DNA of 64,000 bases from Streptomyces sp. JHA26. Its GTDB lineage: Bacteria; Actinomycetota; Actinomycetes; Streptomycetales; Streptomycetaceae. The notes beneath the pieces are model-generated. The model saw only the letters and a list, made by a program, of their open reading frames with translations, was not told the origin of the DNA and ran no database searches. The stretch lies in contig NZ_BDJC01000008.1 in assembly GCF_002005565.1 (NCBI RefSeq), forward strand, positions 1 to 64,000, read 5' to 3'. The translations under genes were made by a program, and so were the position numbers. How positions within the stretch are numbered: position 1 is the stretch's first letter; each line of letters begins with the position of its first letter. Positions 34,814 to 43,070 of this stretch are shown piece after piece.

Positions 34814-35983
34814 TCAGGCGGGCTCCTCGACGAGGTCGGCCGGCCCGGGCGTGGTGGGGGAGGCGTGCCCGGACAGGGCGAGCGTCAGGTCGAGTTCGGC
34901 CAGCAGGCAGCGGATCACGTGCTCGACGCCCGCCTGCCCGTCCAGGCCGAGGCCGTAGACGTACGGGCGGCCCAGCAGTACCGCCCGCGCGCCGAGCGCG
35001 AGCGCCTTGAAGACGTCGTCGCCGGTGCGGACGCCGCTGTCGAACAGCACGGTGAGCCGGTCACCGACCGCCTCCACCACGCCCGGCAGCGCGTCGGCCG
35101 CCGCGATCGAACCGGCCACCTGACGCCCGCCGTGGTTGGACACCACCACGCCGTCCATCCCGGCGTCGGCGGCGAGCCGGGCGTCGTCCGGGTGCAGGAC
35201 GCCCTTGAGGACGATCGGACCGTCCCAGTTCTCCCGCAGGAACGCCAGGTCCGGCCAGGTCTTGCCCGGGTCGGAGAACATGCCGACGAAGTGCATCACC
35301 GCCGCGTTCGCATCCTCGTGCACCGGCTTCGCCAGACCCGCCCGGAACGCCGGGTCCGAGAAGTAGTTGGCGGTGCCCACCCCGTGCAGGAACGGCAGGT
35401 ACGCCTGGTCGAGGTCGCGCGGGCGCCACGACAGCAGCGGGGTGTCCAGGGTGACGAAGAGGGCCGTGAACCCGGCCGCCCCCGCCCGGTCCAGGAAGCT
35501 GCGGGCCACCTCGCGGTCCTTCGGCCAGTACAGCTGGAACCAGCGCTCGGCGTCCCCCATCGCCTCGGCGACCTGCTCCATCGGCGTGCTGGACGCCGAG
35601 GACAGGACGAACGGCACGCCCTGCGCGGCGGCGGCCCGGGCGGCGGCCCGCTCCGCGTCCGGATGCATGATCGACAGCACACCGACGGGCGCCAGCGCCA
35701 GCGGGGCCGGCAGCGCGCGCCCCAGCACCTCGACCGAGAGGTCCCGCTCGTGCACGTCCCGCAGCATCCGCGGCACGATCCGGCGCCGCTGCAGGGCCCG
35801 CCGGTTGGCGCGGGCCGTGGAGCCGTCGCCCGCGCTGCCCGCGACGTACCCCACGGGGCCGGGACCGAGCCGTCGTTCGGTCAGTTCCTCCAGCCGGGTC
35901 AGGTCGGTCGGCAGCCGCGGCACCGCGCCCGTCATCCCGTTCAGGTAGATCTCGTACTGGAAGTCCGCCCAGTGCTTCGCCAT
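34814..35983 (-). CDS. lactate 2-monooxygenase / FMN alpha-hydroxy-acid oxidase family
   Basis: 389 aa. FMN-dependent TIM barrel: WFQLYWPKDREVARS, FTALFVTLDTPLLSWRPRD, IVLKGVLHPDDARLA (catalytic-site Lys) and VVSNHGGRQVAGSI with the active-site His and Arg. The N-terminus (FQYEIYLNGMTG, VGYVAGSAGDGSTARANRRAL) and the length fit lactate 2-monooxygenase better than cytochrome-linked lactate dehydrogenases. It would oxidise L-lactate or a related 2-hydroxy acid. The ATG at 35983 follows GGCGGGACGTACGG; the frame open to 36334 is rejected. A 12-bp palindrome lies 48 bp upstream. Confidence 0.85.
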   Translation of the reverse strand: MAKHWADFQYEIYLNGMTGAVPRLPTDLTRLEELTERRLGPGPVGYVAGSAGDGSTARANRRALQRRRIVPRMLRDVHERDLSVEVLGRALPAPLALAPVGVLSIMHPDAERAAARAAAAQGVPFVLSSASSTPMEQVAEAMGDAERWFQLYWPKDREVARSFLDRAGAAGFTALFVTLDTPLLSWRPRDLDQAYLPFLHGVGTANYFSDPAFRAGLAKPVHEDANAAVMHFVGMFSDPGKTWPDLAFLRENWDGPIVLKGVLHPDDARLAADAGMDGVVVSNHGGRQVAGSIAAADALPGVVEAVGDRLTVLFDSGVRTGDDVFKALALGARAVLLGRPYVYGLGLDGQAGVEHVIRCLLAELDLTLALSGHASPTTPGPADLVEEPA

Positions 35984-36333
35984 CCGTACGTCCCGCCTCT
36001 CGTCGTCGAGCTCGCGCGCCGCCAGCACCATACTCATGAGTAGGTCGAGGGGGATCCGGCGGGTGCCGGACTGTTTCGGGAATGTTTCCGGCCTATTGGC
36101 GAACGCGCGGATCACGCCATCCGGCCAGATCGCATGATCGAGAACCGCCCAGTTCCGGACTTGGAACGTTCTAATTCCGTAACTTCCCGCCACTGATTCA
36201 ATACGCAAGGTTACCGAAACCGGCGGGGTCGATGTGTCTTTCGGCGGCGGACTCGGCAGACTCGCGCTCGCCGCCCCGGCACCCACCGGGCCGGGCCGGC
36301 ACCACCCTCGAACCGAGCGGAAGGATGCACACA
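35984..36333. other. 350-bp intergenic region between divergent genes
   Basis: No gene seen. The stretch 36060-36230 is clearly less GC-rich than its surroundings, as expected for promoters of both the hydroxy-acid oxidase (minus) and the protease inhibitor (plus). It holds the palindromes given at 36031 and 36152-36167. Open frames crossing it have no start signals. Confidence 0.6.
36031..36042 (-). promoter_or_regulatory. palindromic operator upstream of the 2-hydroxy-acid oxidase
   Basis: TACTCATGAGTA is a perfect 12-bp palindrome 48 bp before the ATG at 35983. Farther upstream GTTCC (36152-36156) and GGAAC (36163-36167) form a second inverted repeat. Confidence 0.4.
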
Positions 36334-36768
36334 ATGCGGAACACCGCGCGCTGGGCAGCGACTCTGGGCCTGACGGTCACCGCCGTCTGCGGGCCCCTCG
36401 CCGGGACCTCCCTCGCCTCCCCGGCCACCGCCCCCGCGTCGCTCTACGCCCCCTCGGCCCTGGTGCTGACCGTGGGGCACGGAGAGAGCGCTGCCACCGC
36501 CGCGCCGCTGCGCGCCGTCACCCTGACCTGCGCACCGAGCCCCTCCGGCACCCACCCGGCCGCCGCCTCGGCCTGCGCCGAACTGCGCGGCGCCGGCGGC
36601 GACCTCGACGCCCTGACGGGCGACACCGATGTGCTGTGCACCCGGGAGTACGCCCCGGTCGTCGTCACCGTCGACGGGGTATGGCAGGGCCGGCGCGTCT
36701 CCTACGAGCGCGCCTTCGCCAACGAGTGCGCGAAGAACGCGGTCAGCACGAGCGTCTTCGCGTTCTGA
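36334..36768 (+). CDS. subtilisin inhibitor (SSI family) precursor
   Basis: 144 aa. A Sec signal ([20 protein letters not shown] to about SLASPATA) is followed by a mature domain of about 110 residues. It matches Streptomyces [21 protein letters not shown], four Cys for two disulphides, and the near-invariant [20 protein letters not shown] to SVFAF. The reactive-site loop reads [11 protein letters not shown], putting Arg at P1 and Glu at P1', where classic SSI has Met-Val; Arg at P1 predicts inhibition of trypsin-like as well as subtilisin-like proteases. Start at 36334 (GGAAGGA 8 bases upstream); ATG 36325 is a weaker option. Secreted dimer. Confidence 0.93.
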   Translation: MRNTARWAATLGLTVTAVCGPLAGTSLASPATAPASLYAPSALVLTVGHGESAATAAPLRAVTLTCAPSPSGTHPAAASACAELRGAGGDLDALTGDTDVLCTREYAPVVVTVDGVWQGRRVSYERAFANECAKNAVSTSVFAF

Positions 36769-36859
36769 GAGACCGGGACCGTGCGGTCCGCGCGACGTGA
36801 CCGGCCGCTCGTCGCTGGGGAGTGCGAGCGCCGACGCGTGGACAGGACGCGGTCCCGCA

Positions 36860-36901
36860 CCGGGGACGGCGGGCGGAGTGGGGCCGCCCGCCGCTCCCCG
36901 G
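36860..36901. terminator. bidirectional terminator between SSI and CDGSH genes
   Basis: Stem GGCGGGCGG (36868-36876) with CCGCCCGCC (36884-36892), extended outward by CCGGGGA and TCCCCGG with one bulge. It lies between convergent genes. Confidence 0.65.
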
Positions 36902-36924
36902 TATCACGACCGGCCCGTCGGGCT

Positions 36925-37155
36925 TCAGTCCTCGCCCGCCGGGCCGTCGCCCCGCCCGGACGACCGGGCGCGGTGACTGGTGTCGCACCAGGGGTAGCGC
37001 CGGCTGCGGCGACAGGTGCACAGGGCGACCCGGAAGCGGTCGGAGGACACCGTCGTGCCGTCCTCCAGCTCGACCTCCACCGGCCCCTCCACCAGGATCG
37101 GCCCCCGGCGCCGGACGGTGATCCTACGGGGCGTGTCAGACGGGGAGTTCGGCAC
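36925..37155 (-). CDS. CDGSH-type iron-sulfur protein
   Basis: 76 aa, GTG start. The cluster-binding motif is CTCRRSRRYPWCDTSH (about residues 47-62): three Cys and one His in the CxCx(n)PxCDxxH pattern of CDGSH/mitoNEET proteins, which hold a labile 2Fe-2S cluster. ITVRRRGPILVEGPVEVELEDG precedes it as the usual beta segment. Its start overlaps the end of the methyltransferase gene by 20 bp, with GAGGAGGAGC upstream, so translation is coupled. It may pass electrons or a cluster to the iron enzyme encoded first in the same operon. Confidence 0.85.
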   Translation of the reverse strand: MPNSPSDTPRRITVRRRGPILVEGPVEVELEDGTTVSSDRFRVALCTCRRSRRYPWCDTSHRARSSGRGDGPAGED

Positions 37156-37789
37156 GGACGACCACCAGCTCCTCCTCGTCGTCGGCCAGGGACAGCAGGC
37201 CCCGCTGCCGCAGCCAGCGTTCCCGGCCACGCACCACGGGTCCGAAGGCGATCCGCTGCCGCCGGGTCACCGCGGCCTTCAGACCGGCCTCCCGCAGACA
37301 TCCGACGGTCCGCCCGGGATCGCTCAGCGCGGACTGCACGAGCAGCAGCACACCACCGGGCCGCAGCAGGGCGGGAGCCTCCCGGCAGATCCGGTCCAGC
37401 ACCAGCCGGCCGTCGTGACCCGCGTCCCAGGCCCGGGCCGCACCGCGCGGCCGCCGGCCGCCGCCCGGCGCCGGGACGTACGGCGGATTGGCCAGGACGA
37501 GGTCGAACGTCTCGCCCCGCACCGGGGTGAAGAGGTTGCCGCGCAGAACGCGGACGCGCACACCGGCCCGCGACGCGTTCAGCCGGGCGGCCCACACGGC
37601 ACGCCGGGACACGTCCACGGCGGTGACCCGGCCGCCCCGCCGGGCGGCGGCCAGGGCCAGGGCGCCCGTACCCGTTCCCACGTCCAGGACGGCCGCACCC
37701 GGGGGCAGCGACTCGTCGGACAGGGCCCCGATCAGCAGGGCGGTGTCCTCCTGAGGGGCGTAGACGCCCGGTAGCACCATGAAATTCAC
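37136..37789 (-). CDS. HemK2/MTQ2-type protein methyltransferase
   Basis: 217 aa. VLDVGTGTGALALAAARRGGR is the SAM motif, and FDLVLANPPYVPAP is the NPPY catalytic motif of N5-glutamine methyltransferases and related N-methyltransferases. It lacks the N-terminal helical domain of release-factor methyltransferase PrmC, so it resembles the shorter HemK2/MTQ2 type. The GTG at 37789 overlaps the stop of the upstream gene as GTGA. Its target here is unknown; an inviting one is a Gln or Lys of a neighbour or of a ribosome-linked protein (inference). Confidence 0.85.
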   Translation of the reverse strand: MNFMVLPGVYAPQEDTALLIGALSDESLPPGAAVLDVGTGTGALALAAARRGGRVTAVDVSRRAVWAARLNASRAGVRVRVLRGNLFTPVRGETFDLVLANPPYVPAPGGGRRPRGAARAWDAGHDGRLVLDRICREAPALLRPGGVLLLVQSALSDPGRTVGCLREAGLKAAVTRRQRIAFGPVVRGRERWLRQRGLLSLADDEEELVVVRAELPV

Positions 37790-38841
37790 GGAACCCGCGT
37801 ACCCCGGCGCTCATGAAATATGGGGCCTCCGGAGGACTCGCGGGACACGCCCGCCAGGGGAGTGCGCAGGGAGGAGCGGCCGGCGCGCCAGTCGGCGAGC
37901 AGCCGGTCGCCGAAGCGGTCCTCCAGGAACCCGGTGGCGTCGATGCCGAAGACGATGTCCGCCGCGAGCTGCGGTTCCTGCTCCAGCAGACCGTCGATCA
38001 CCTCGTGCCGGACGATCTGCTCGTGCACCGCGTCGGCCTCGACGTGCTCGTCGTAGAAGTGCTCGGCGGCGGGCCCGGCACCGGTACGGCGCATCGCCTC
38101 GGCGAGCCGCCGGGAACCGGGCGACGAGGTGATCTCGACCGCCGCGAAGTGACCGACCAGGGCGCCGCGCAACGCCCGGTGCAGGCCGAACAGGGACATC
38201 ATGTTCACCGTGGCCAGGCACTCGGCCGAGGCCGCGTCGAGATGACGCCCGTACGCCGTGTCCAGCCCCAGGTCCGTCATCAGGTCGGCGAACAGCCGGG
38301 CGTGCACCCGCTCGGCGCGGCCGCCGCCGTACTCGTCGAACTCCACCGCCGCCATCGCCGCCTTCGCGCGGCCCCACAGCCGCGGCAGCACCCACGCGTG
38401 CGGGTCGGCCTCCTTGAGGTGGTACAGGGAGCGCTGGGCCGCGTACTCCCGCAGGTGCCACAACTCGCCCTCGTCCCGCAGGAAGTGGCTCACGCCCTTG
38501 CCGTCGACCGGCTCGACCAGCAGCGCCCCGACCGCGTCCGCCACGCTGTCGTGGACCGGCGTGTCGGCGCGCAGCGCGGACAGGAAGCGGTCCTCCAGCG
38601 CCGCCCGGACGCGCAGCAGGCCGGGGTCCCACTCCAGGTCGGGGGAGACGCCGGCGAAACCGCGGTAGTGCAGCTCGTAGCACTGGTACAGGGCCAACTG
38701 CAGGTCGTCGCCGTACGGTGACGCGGCGGCGACGTCCTCGAGGCGGGGCAGCGGGCCCGTGCCGAGCAGGTACGAGCCGACGGCCGCGGAGAGCGGGCCC
38801 CGGGCCGTCGGCGGCTGTGGTTCTTCGCGGACGTTCTCCAT
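37786..38841 (-). CDS. haem-oxygenase-like iron-containing redox enzyme (possible diiron oxidase)
   Basis: 351 aa, all helical. The central part has the acidic and His residues expected of haem-oxygenase-like diiron oxidases: VEFDEYGGGRAERVHARLF (about 185-205) and HFYDEHVEADAVHEQIVRHE (about 265-285). ELWHLREYAAQRSLYHLKEADPH lies before them. This is the iron-containing redox enzyme family (Haem_oxygenas_2-like), whose known members perform N-oxygenation or oxidative C-C cleavage. First gene of a three-gene coupled operon with a methyltransferase and a CDGSH protein. Substrate unknown. Confidence 0.8.
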   Translation of the reverse strand: MENVREEPQPPTARGPLSAAVGSYLLGTGPLPRLEDVAAASPYGDDLQLALYQCYELHYRGFAGVSPDLEWDPGLLRVRAALEDRFLSALRADTPVHDSVADAVGALLVEPVDGKGVSHFLRDEGELWHLREYAAQRSLYHLKEADPHAWVLPRLWGRAKAAMAAVEFDEYGGGRAERVHARLFADLMTDLGLDTAYGRHLDAASAECLATVNMMSLFGLHRALRGALVGHFAAVEITSSPGSRRLAEAMRRTGAGPAAEHFYDEHVEADAVHEQIVRHEVIDGLLEQEPQLAADIVFGIDATGFLEDRFGDRLLADWRAGRSSLRTPLAGVSRESSGGPIFHERRGTRVP

Positions 38842-38894
38842 GCGCTGCGGGTACCCGTCGGACGCCGTCGCATCCGTGCCGGGCCCCGCGGCGC

Positions 38895-39077
38895 CTACTC
38901 CTTGCCGGACTCCTCCTGAGCCTCGACGTTCGGGGAGGTGGCGTCGCCCGCCTCGCCCCGGTGCCGCCGCTCCCGCGCGGACTCCGCGTCGCGGTTCTCG
39001 GCCTCCTCGATCTCGCGCATGACCTCCTCGATGGCCGTCTCGGGCTGCTGGTGGTCGCCGTCTCCGCCGTGGGACAC
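38895..39077 (-). CDS. small charged hypothetical protein, 60 aa
   Basis: GTG start with GAGGAG 6 bases upstream. The protein is highly charged and helical: ETAIEEVMREIEEAENRDAESARERRHRGE, with few hydrophobics and no Cys. It is likely a short coiled coil or disordered protein. It lies 54 bp upstream of the iron-enzyme operon and could be its first gene, or a separate transcript. Function unknown. Confidence 0.6.
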   Translation of the reverse strand: MSHGGDGDHQQPETAIEEVMREIEEAENRDAESARERRHRGEAGDATSPNVEAQEESGKE

Positions 39078-39141
39078 GAAGGACTCCTCTTCTCGTTCGG
39101 TCGGGTGCGGCCGCCGGCCCCGCCAGGGGCCGGCGGCGGTG

Positions 39142-40152
39142 TCAGTTCGCCGTGGCCGCGATGCGCAGCGGCACCGGGTCGGCGGCGGCGGGCTCGTCGC
39201 TGCGGCGGGCGACCTCCGCCCACCAGGACGGCCCGTCCTCGATGTGGCGCAGCAGGACGCCCTCGCGGATCGCCCAGGGGCACAGCGTCACCGACTCCAG
39301 TCCGGTCAGCTTCATCGCCGTGTGCCCGACCACCGCGCCCGCCAGGCTCTGCGCGGAGCGCGGCGCGGAGATGCCGGGCAGGCGGGCCCGCTCGGCGGCG
39401 GACAGGGCGGCCAGCCGGCCGATCGCCCGCTTCAGGTCCGCGCAGCTCATCCGGCGTTCCTCGAAGGGGCCGTGGCGGCCGGGCAGGGCCCCGCACAGCC
39501 GCCCGAGCTGCTGGAACGTCCGGGAGGTCGCCACCGCCGTGCGCGGCCCCTCCCAGCGGATCCGCGCCGCGACGTCCCGCAGCTGGTGGCGGACCCTGCG
39601 GCGCAGCGCCCGCAGCTGCTCCGGATGCGGCGCGTCCTGGCCGCCCGCGAGGAACTCGTGGGTCAGCCGCCCGGCGCCCAGCGGCAGCGACGCCACGAAG
39701 TCGGGCAGCCGACCGCGGCCGAAGGCGACCTCCAGCGAGCCGCCGCCGATGTCCAGCAGGGCGAGCGGACCCGCCCGCCAGCCCATCCAGCGCCGGGCGC
39801 CGAGGAACGTCAGCTCGGCCTCCACCTCGCCCGGCAGGGTGCACAGACCGACCCCGGTGCGGGCCCGGACGGTGTGCAGCACCTCCCGGCGGTTGGGCGC
39901 GGCACGCACCACGGCGGTCGCGAAGGCCAGCGGGTCGGCCGCACCCCACCGGGCCGCGGTCCGGTTCGCGTCGGCGACCGCCGCCACCAGCCGCTCCACG
40001 GCCTCCTCGGGCACCGGAGCACCCGGCGGGACCTGCTCGGACAGCCGCAGGCGCCACTTCGCCGTGTGGACCGGCAGCGGAACACCGCCCTCCGCGTCCG
40101 CCACCACGAGCCGGACGGTGTTCGACCCCACATCCACCACGCTGATTCGCAT
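39142..40152 (-). CDS. Ppx/GppA-family exopolyphosphatase / pppGpp phosphatase
   Basis: 336 aa. ISVVDVGSNTVRLVVADAEGG at the start is the phosphate-1 motif of the actin-like ASKHA fold. LALLDIGGGSLEVAFG is the phosphate-2 region, and the second lobe includes VVGHTAMKLTGLESVTLCPWAIREG. Such enzymes remove terminal phosphates from polyphosphate and from pppGpp. Length is that of the short actinobacterial form (about 310-340 aa), which lacks the C-terminal HD domain. ATG at 40152 is the family start; the extra 17 codons upstream are rejected. No clear ribosome binding site. Confidence 0.87.
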   Translation of the reverse strand: MRISVVDVGSNTVRLVVADAEGGVPLPVHTAKWRLRLSEQVPPGAPVPEEAVERLVAAVADANRTAARWGAADPLAFATAVVRAAPNRREVLHTVRARTGVGLCTLPGEVEAELTFLGARRWMGWRAGPLALLDIGGGSLEVAFGRGRLPDFVASLPLGAGRLTHEFLAGGQDAPHPEQLRALRRRVRHQLRDVAARIRWEGPRTAVATSRTFQQLGRLCGALPGRHGPFEERRMSCADLKRAIGRLAALSAAERARLPGISAPRSAQSLAGAVVGHTAMKLTGLESVTLCPWAIREGVLLRHIEDGPSWWAEVARRSDEPAAADPVPLRIAATAN

Positions 40153-40246
40153 GAAAGCGCAGGTACCCACTTTGCGCCGGTCCAACTGCGCACCGGCCGA
40201 CACCTGCGGACCGGCGCCTCGGACCGGACACCGCCGGACCGGCGCC

Positions 40247-43069
40247 TCAGGCCAGCTGCCGCCGCACCAGCTCGTGCAGCCGGCCGCCCGTGTCCGCCAG
40301 CAGCTCCGCCGGCGGGCCCTGCTGGGCGATCCTGCCGTCCTCCATCACGATCACGCGGTCGGCGTCCATCACCGTGGTCAGCCGGTGCGCGATGACGATG
40401 CGGGTGGCGTTCAGCGCCTTGGTCGATTCGATCACCGTGCGCTGCGTCTCGTTGTCCAGGGCGCTGGTCGCCTCGTCGAAGAAGAGCACGCGCGGCCGGC
40501 GGATCAGCGCCTGCGCGATCATCAACCGCTGCCGCTGGCCCCCGGAGACCGCACCGCTGCCCGACACGATGGTGTGCAGGCCCATCGGCATCCGCTTGAT
40601 GTCCTCGGCCAGCCCCGCCATCTCCGCCGCCGCCATCACCTCCTCCGGCGTGTACGGCTCGGTACCGCAGATGACGTCCATGATCGAGCCGGTGAACGGC
40701 TGCGCGTGCTGGAGCACCACCCCGCACTGCCGGCGCACGGCGGACGGATCGAGCGCGGCCAGGTCCTGGCCGTCGTACAGGACGCTGCCCGACAGCGGAC
40801 GGTCGAAGCCGATCAGCAGCCTCAGCAGGGTCGACTTGCCGCAGCCGCTGGGCCCGACGACCGCCACGAACTCGCCCGGCCGCACCGCGAACGACACGTC
40901 GTCCAGCACCAGCGGCCCGTCGTCGGTGTACCGGAACGACAGCCGCCGCGCCTCGACCGCCCCCGACAGCGGCCCCGGCCGGGTGCTCGCCGTGCGCACC
41001 TCGGGCGCCGCCTCCAGCACCGGCTTGATCTCCTCGAACAGCGGCAGCGCCGCCACCGCCGACACGAAGGCACCGGTCAGCTGGGTGACCGAGGTCAGCA
41101 GCATCGTCACCGACGTGCTGAAGGTGAGGAACGCCGCCGCCGACATCGAACCGCGCGCCGGGCCGGCCAGCAGCATGAACATCAGCAGCGTGCACAGCGG
41201 CAGGTACACCGCGCCGAGCACCGCGTTGAGGTTCTTGACGCGTCCGGCCCGCTGCTGGAGCTCACGGCTGCGCGCGAACTGCGCCGCCCAGGCCGCGTAG
41301 GCGTAGTTCTCGGCCGCCGCGACCCGCAGCTTGGGCAGGCCGCGCAGGGTCTGGAAGGCCTGGTTGTTCAGCTTGTTCGTGAGCCGCACCAGCCGCCGCT
41401 GCCAGCGCACCTGCCACAGCCCGAGCCCCAGGAACACCGCGGCGACGACCACCAGCATGCCGATCGCCGCGAGCGCCATCGGCACGCTGTACCAGAGCAG
41501 CAGCCCCAGGTTCATCGCGCCGACGGTCACCGACTGGGCCACCGTCGGCCCGACCCCGGCCAGCAGCCGGCGGATCGCGCTGATCCCCATGGCCGCGCTC
41601 GCCAGCTCACCCGTGGAGCGCTCGGTGAAGAACCGGGTCGGCAGCCGCAGCAGCCGGTCCCACACGGCCGGCTGGAGGGTCGCCTCGATACGGCCCTCCA
41701 GCCGCAGGATCGTCAGGTTCTGCAACAGCGTGAACGCCGCCGCGACGACACTGCTCAGCATCACCGCCAGACACACCTGCACGATCAGCCCGGTCTGCGC
41801 CTTCGGCACGAACTCGCCGAGCACCTTGCCGGTCGCGAGGGGCACCAGCGCGCCGATCGCCACCGTCACCAGCCCGGAGAGCAGCAGACTCGCCAGATCA
41901 CCGCGCGTGCCCCGCAGACAGAACCGCAGCAGCCGCAGCGGACCGAGCCGGCGCTCGGGCAGCGGCCGGTAGAACATCACCGCGCGCGGCTCGAACTCCT
42001 CGGCGTTGGCCTTCTCGACCGGCGTCTCCCGGCCGGTCGCCGGATGCACGGCCACATAGCCGCCACGCCGCCACAGCAGCGCCACCGGCGCGCCCGACAG
42101 GGCCCGGTGCCCGACCAGCGGCCCGACGTCGTCCCGCCACCAGCGGCCGTCCAGCCGCACGGCCCGGGTGCGGACCCGGGAGGCCAGGGCGATCCGCTCC
42201 ACCGGGTCGAGCCGGTCGCTCTCGGTGCCGTTCTGCGCGGGCTCGGCCAGCGTGATGCCGGCCGCACGGGCGACCAGCTCGCAGGCCGCGTGGGTGGCGT
42301 CGGCGTCGGCGGCCGTGACGCGCCGGCCCGACCGCCCGCCGATGGAGGCCAGCAGCGTCCGGTCGGCCTGGGCGCGGACCGCCTCACCGGCCTTGATGCC
42401 GGCCGCCGTGCGCGTCTCGTGGGTGCGCTCCAGCTCCTCGATCCAGCGGTCCAGCGTGGTCAGCAGCCGGTACTGCTGGTCGACCATGCTCTGCCACAGC
42501 GCGGGGTCCATCAGCAGGTCGGCGGCCGCCTCCTCGCCGTACACCGCGCCGTACTGCACGCTGCCGGGCGGCACCTGCATCCAGAACACGTCGTCGTCGG
42601 TGGGTGCCGCCACCCGCTCGGAGGCCATCGGCGCCTGGAAGAGGATGGACAGACTGCGCCCGACGCCCAGGGCGAGGGCGTACTCCAGCGGACTCGTCGT
42701 CGGCGGCACGTACCGGGGGTTGCCGTACTCGTCGTACGACCAGGTCTGCGTGGCCGCCGGCTGGTACAGCTCGCGCAGCCCGATGCGGTGCACCACGCAG
42801 TCCCGCAGGGGACGGGCGACCAGCGTGTGCTGCGGGCCGGCCACCGGACCGAGCAGCACCGAGCCCGCCTCCAGACGGCCCAGGTGGTGCCAGTGGCCCT
42901 GCTGGCCCGCGTCCACCGCGAACAGGTCCACCGCGCCGGACACGACCAGCCAGAGCACCTGCGGGCCCTCCAGGTCGAGGCGGGTGAACCCGGAGCAGTC
43001 GACGCGTGTGCCCAGGGAGCCGAGCGCGCCGAGGACCAGATCGCCCTGCCCTTCGTGCACCGTCGTCAT
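40247..43069 (-). CDS. NHLM-type peptide export ABC transporter (permease-ATPase, no peptidase)
   Basis: 940 aa. The N-terminal quarter is a cyclic-nucleotide-binding-like and helical domain unique to the NHLM bacteriocin-type ATPase. It is followed by five or six membrane helices (about 385-670) and a nucleotide-binding domain with GPSGCGKST (about 740), VSGGQRQRL (about 840) and RVLFFDEATSALD (about 860). There is no C39 peptidase. These proteins accompany a C39-containing partner in NHLP-type RiPP export loci. It begins one base after the stop of the C39 transporter gene, so the two are one unit, probably a heterodimer (inference). Confidence 0.9.
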   Translation of the reverse strand: MTTVHEGQGDLVLGALGSLGTRVDCSGFTRLDLEGPQVLWLVVSGAVDLFAVDAGQQGHWHHLGRLEAGSVLLGPVAGPQHTLVARPLRDCVVHRIGLRELYQPAATQTWSYDEYGNPRYVPPTTSPLEYALALGVGRSLSILFQAPMASERVAAPTDDDVFWMQVPPGSVQYGAVYGEEAAADLLMDPALWQSMVDQQYRLLTTLDRWIEELERTHETRTAAGIKAGEAVRAQADRTLLASIGGRSGRRVTAADADATHAACELVARAAGITLAEPAQNGTESDRLDPVERIALASRVRTRAVRLDGRWWRDDVGPLVGHRALSGAPVALLWRRGGYVAVHPATGRETPVEKANAEEFEPRAVMFYRPLPERRLGPLRLLRFCLRGTRGDLASLLLSGLVTVAIGALVPLATGKVLGEFVPKAQTGLIVQVCLAVMLSSVVAAAFTLLQNLTILRLEGRIEATLQPAVWDRLLRLPTRFFTERSTGELASAAMGISAIRRLLAGVGPTVAQSVTVGAMNLGLLLWYSVPMALAAIGMLVVVAAVFLGLGLWQVRWQRRLVRLTNKLNNQAFQTLRGLPKLRVAAAENYAYAAWAAQFARSRELQQRAGRVKNLNAVLGAVYLPLCTLLMFMLLAGPARGSMSAAAFLTFSTSVTMLLTSVTQLTGAFVSAVAALPLFEEIKPVLEAAPEVRTASTRPGPLSGAVEARRLSFRYTDDGPLVLDDVSFAVRPGEFVAVVGPSGCGKSTLLRLLIGFDRPLSGSVLYDGQDLAALDPSAVRRQCGVVLQHAQPFTGSIMDVICGTEPYTPEEVMAAAEMAGLAEDIKRMPMGLHTIVSGSGAVSGGQRQRLMIAQALIRRPRVLFFDEATSALDNETQRTVIESTKALNATRIVIAHRLTTVMDADRVIVMEDGRIAQQGPPAELLADTGGRLHELVRRQLA

Positions 43070-43070
43070 C

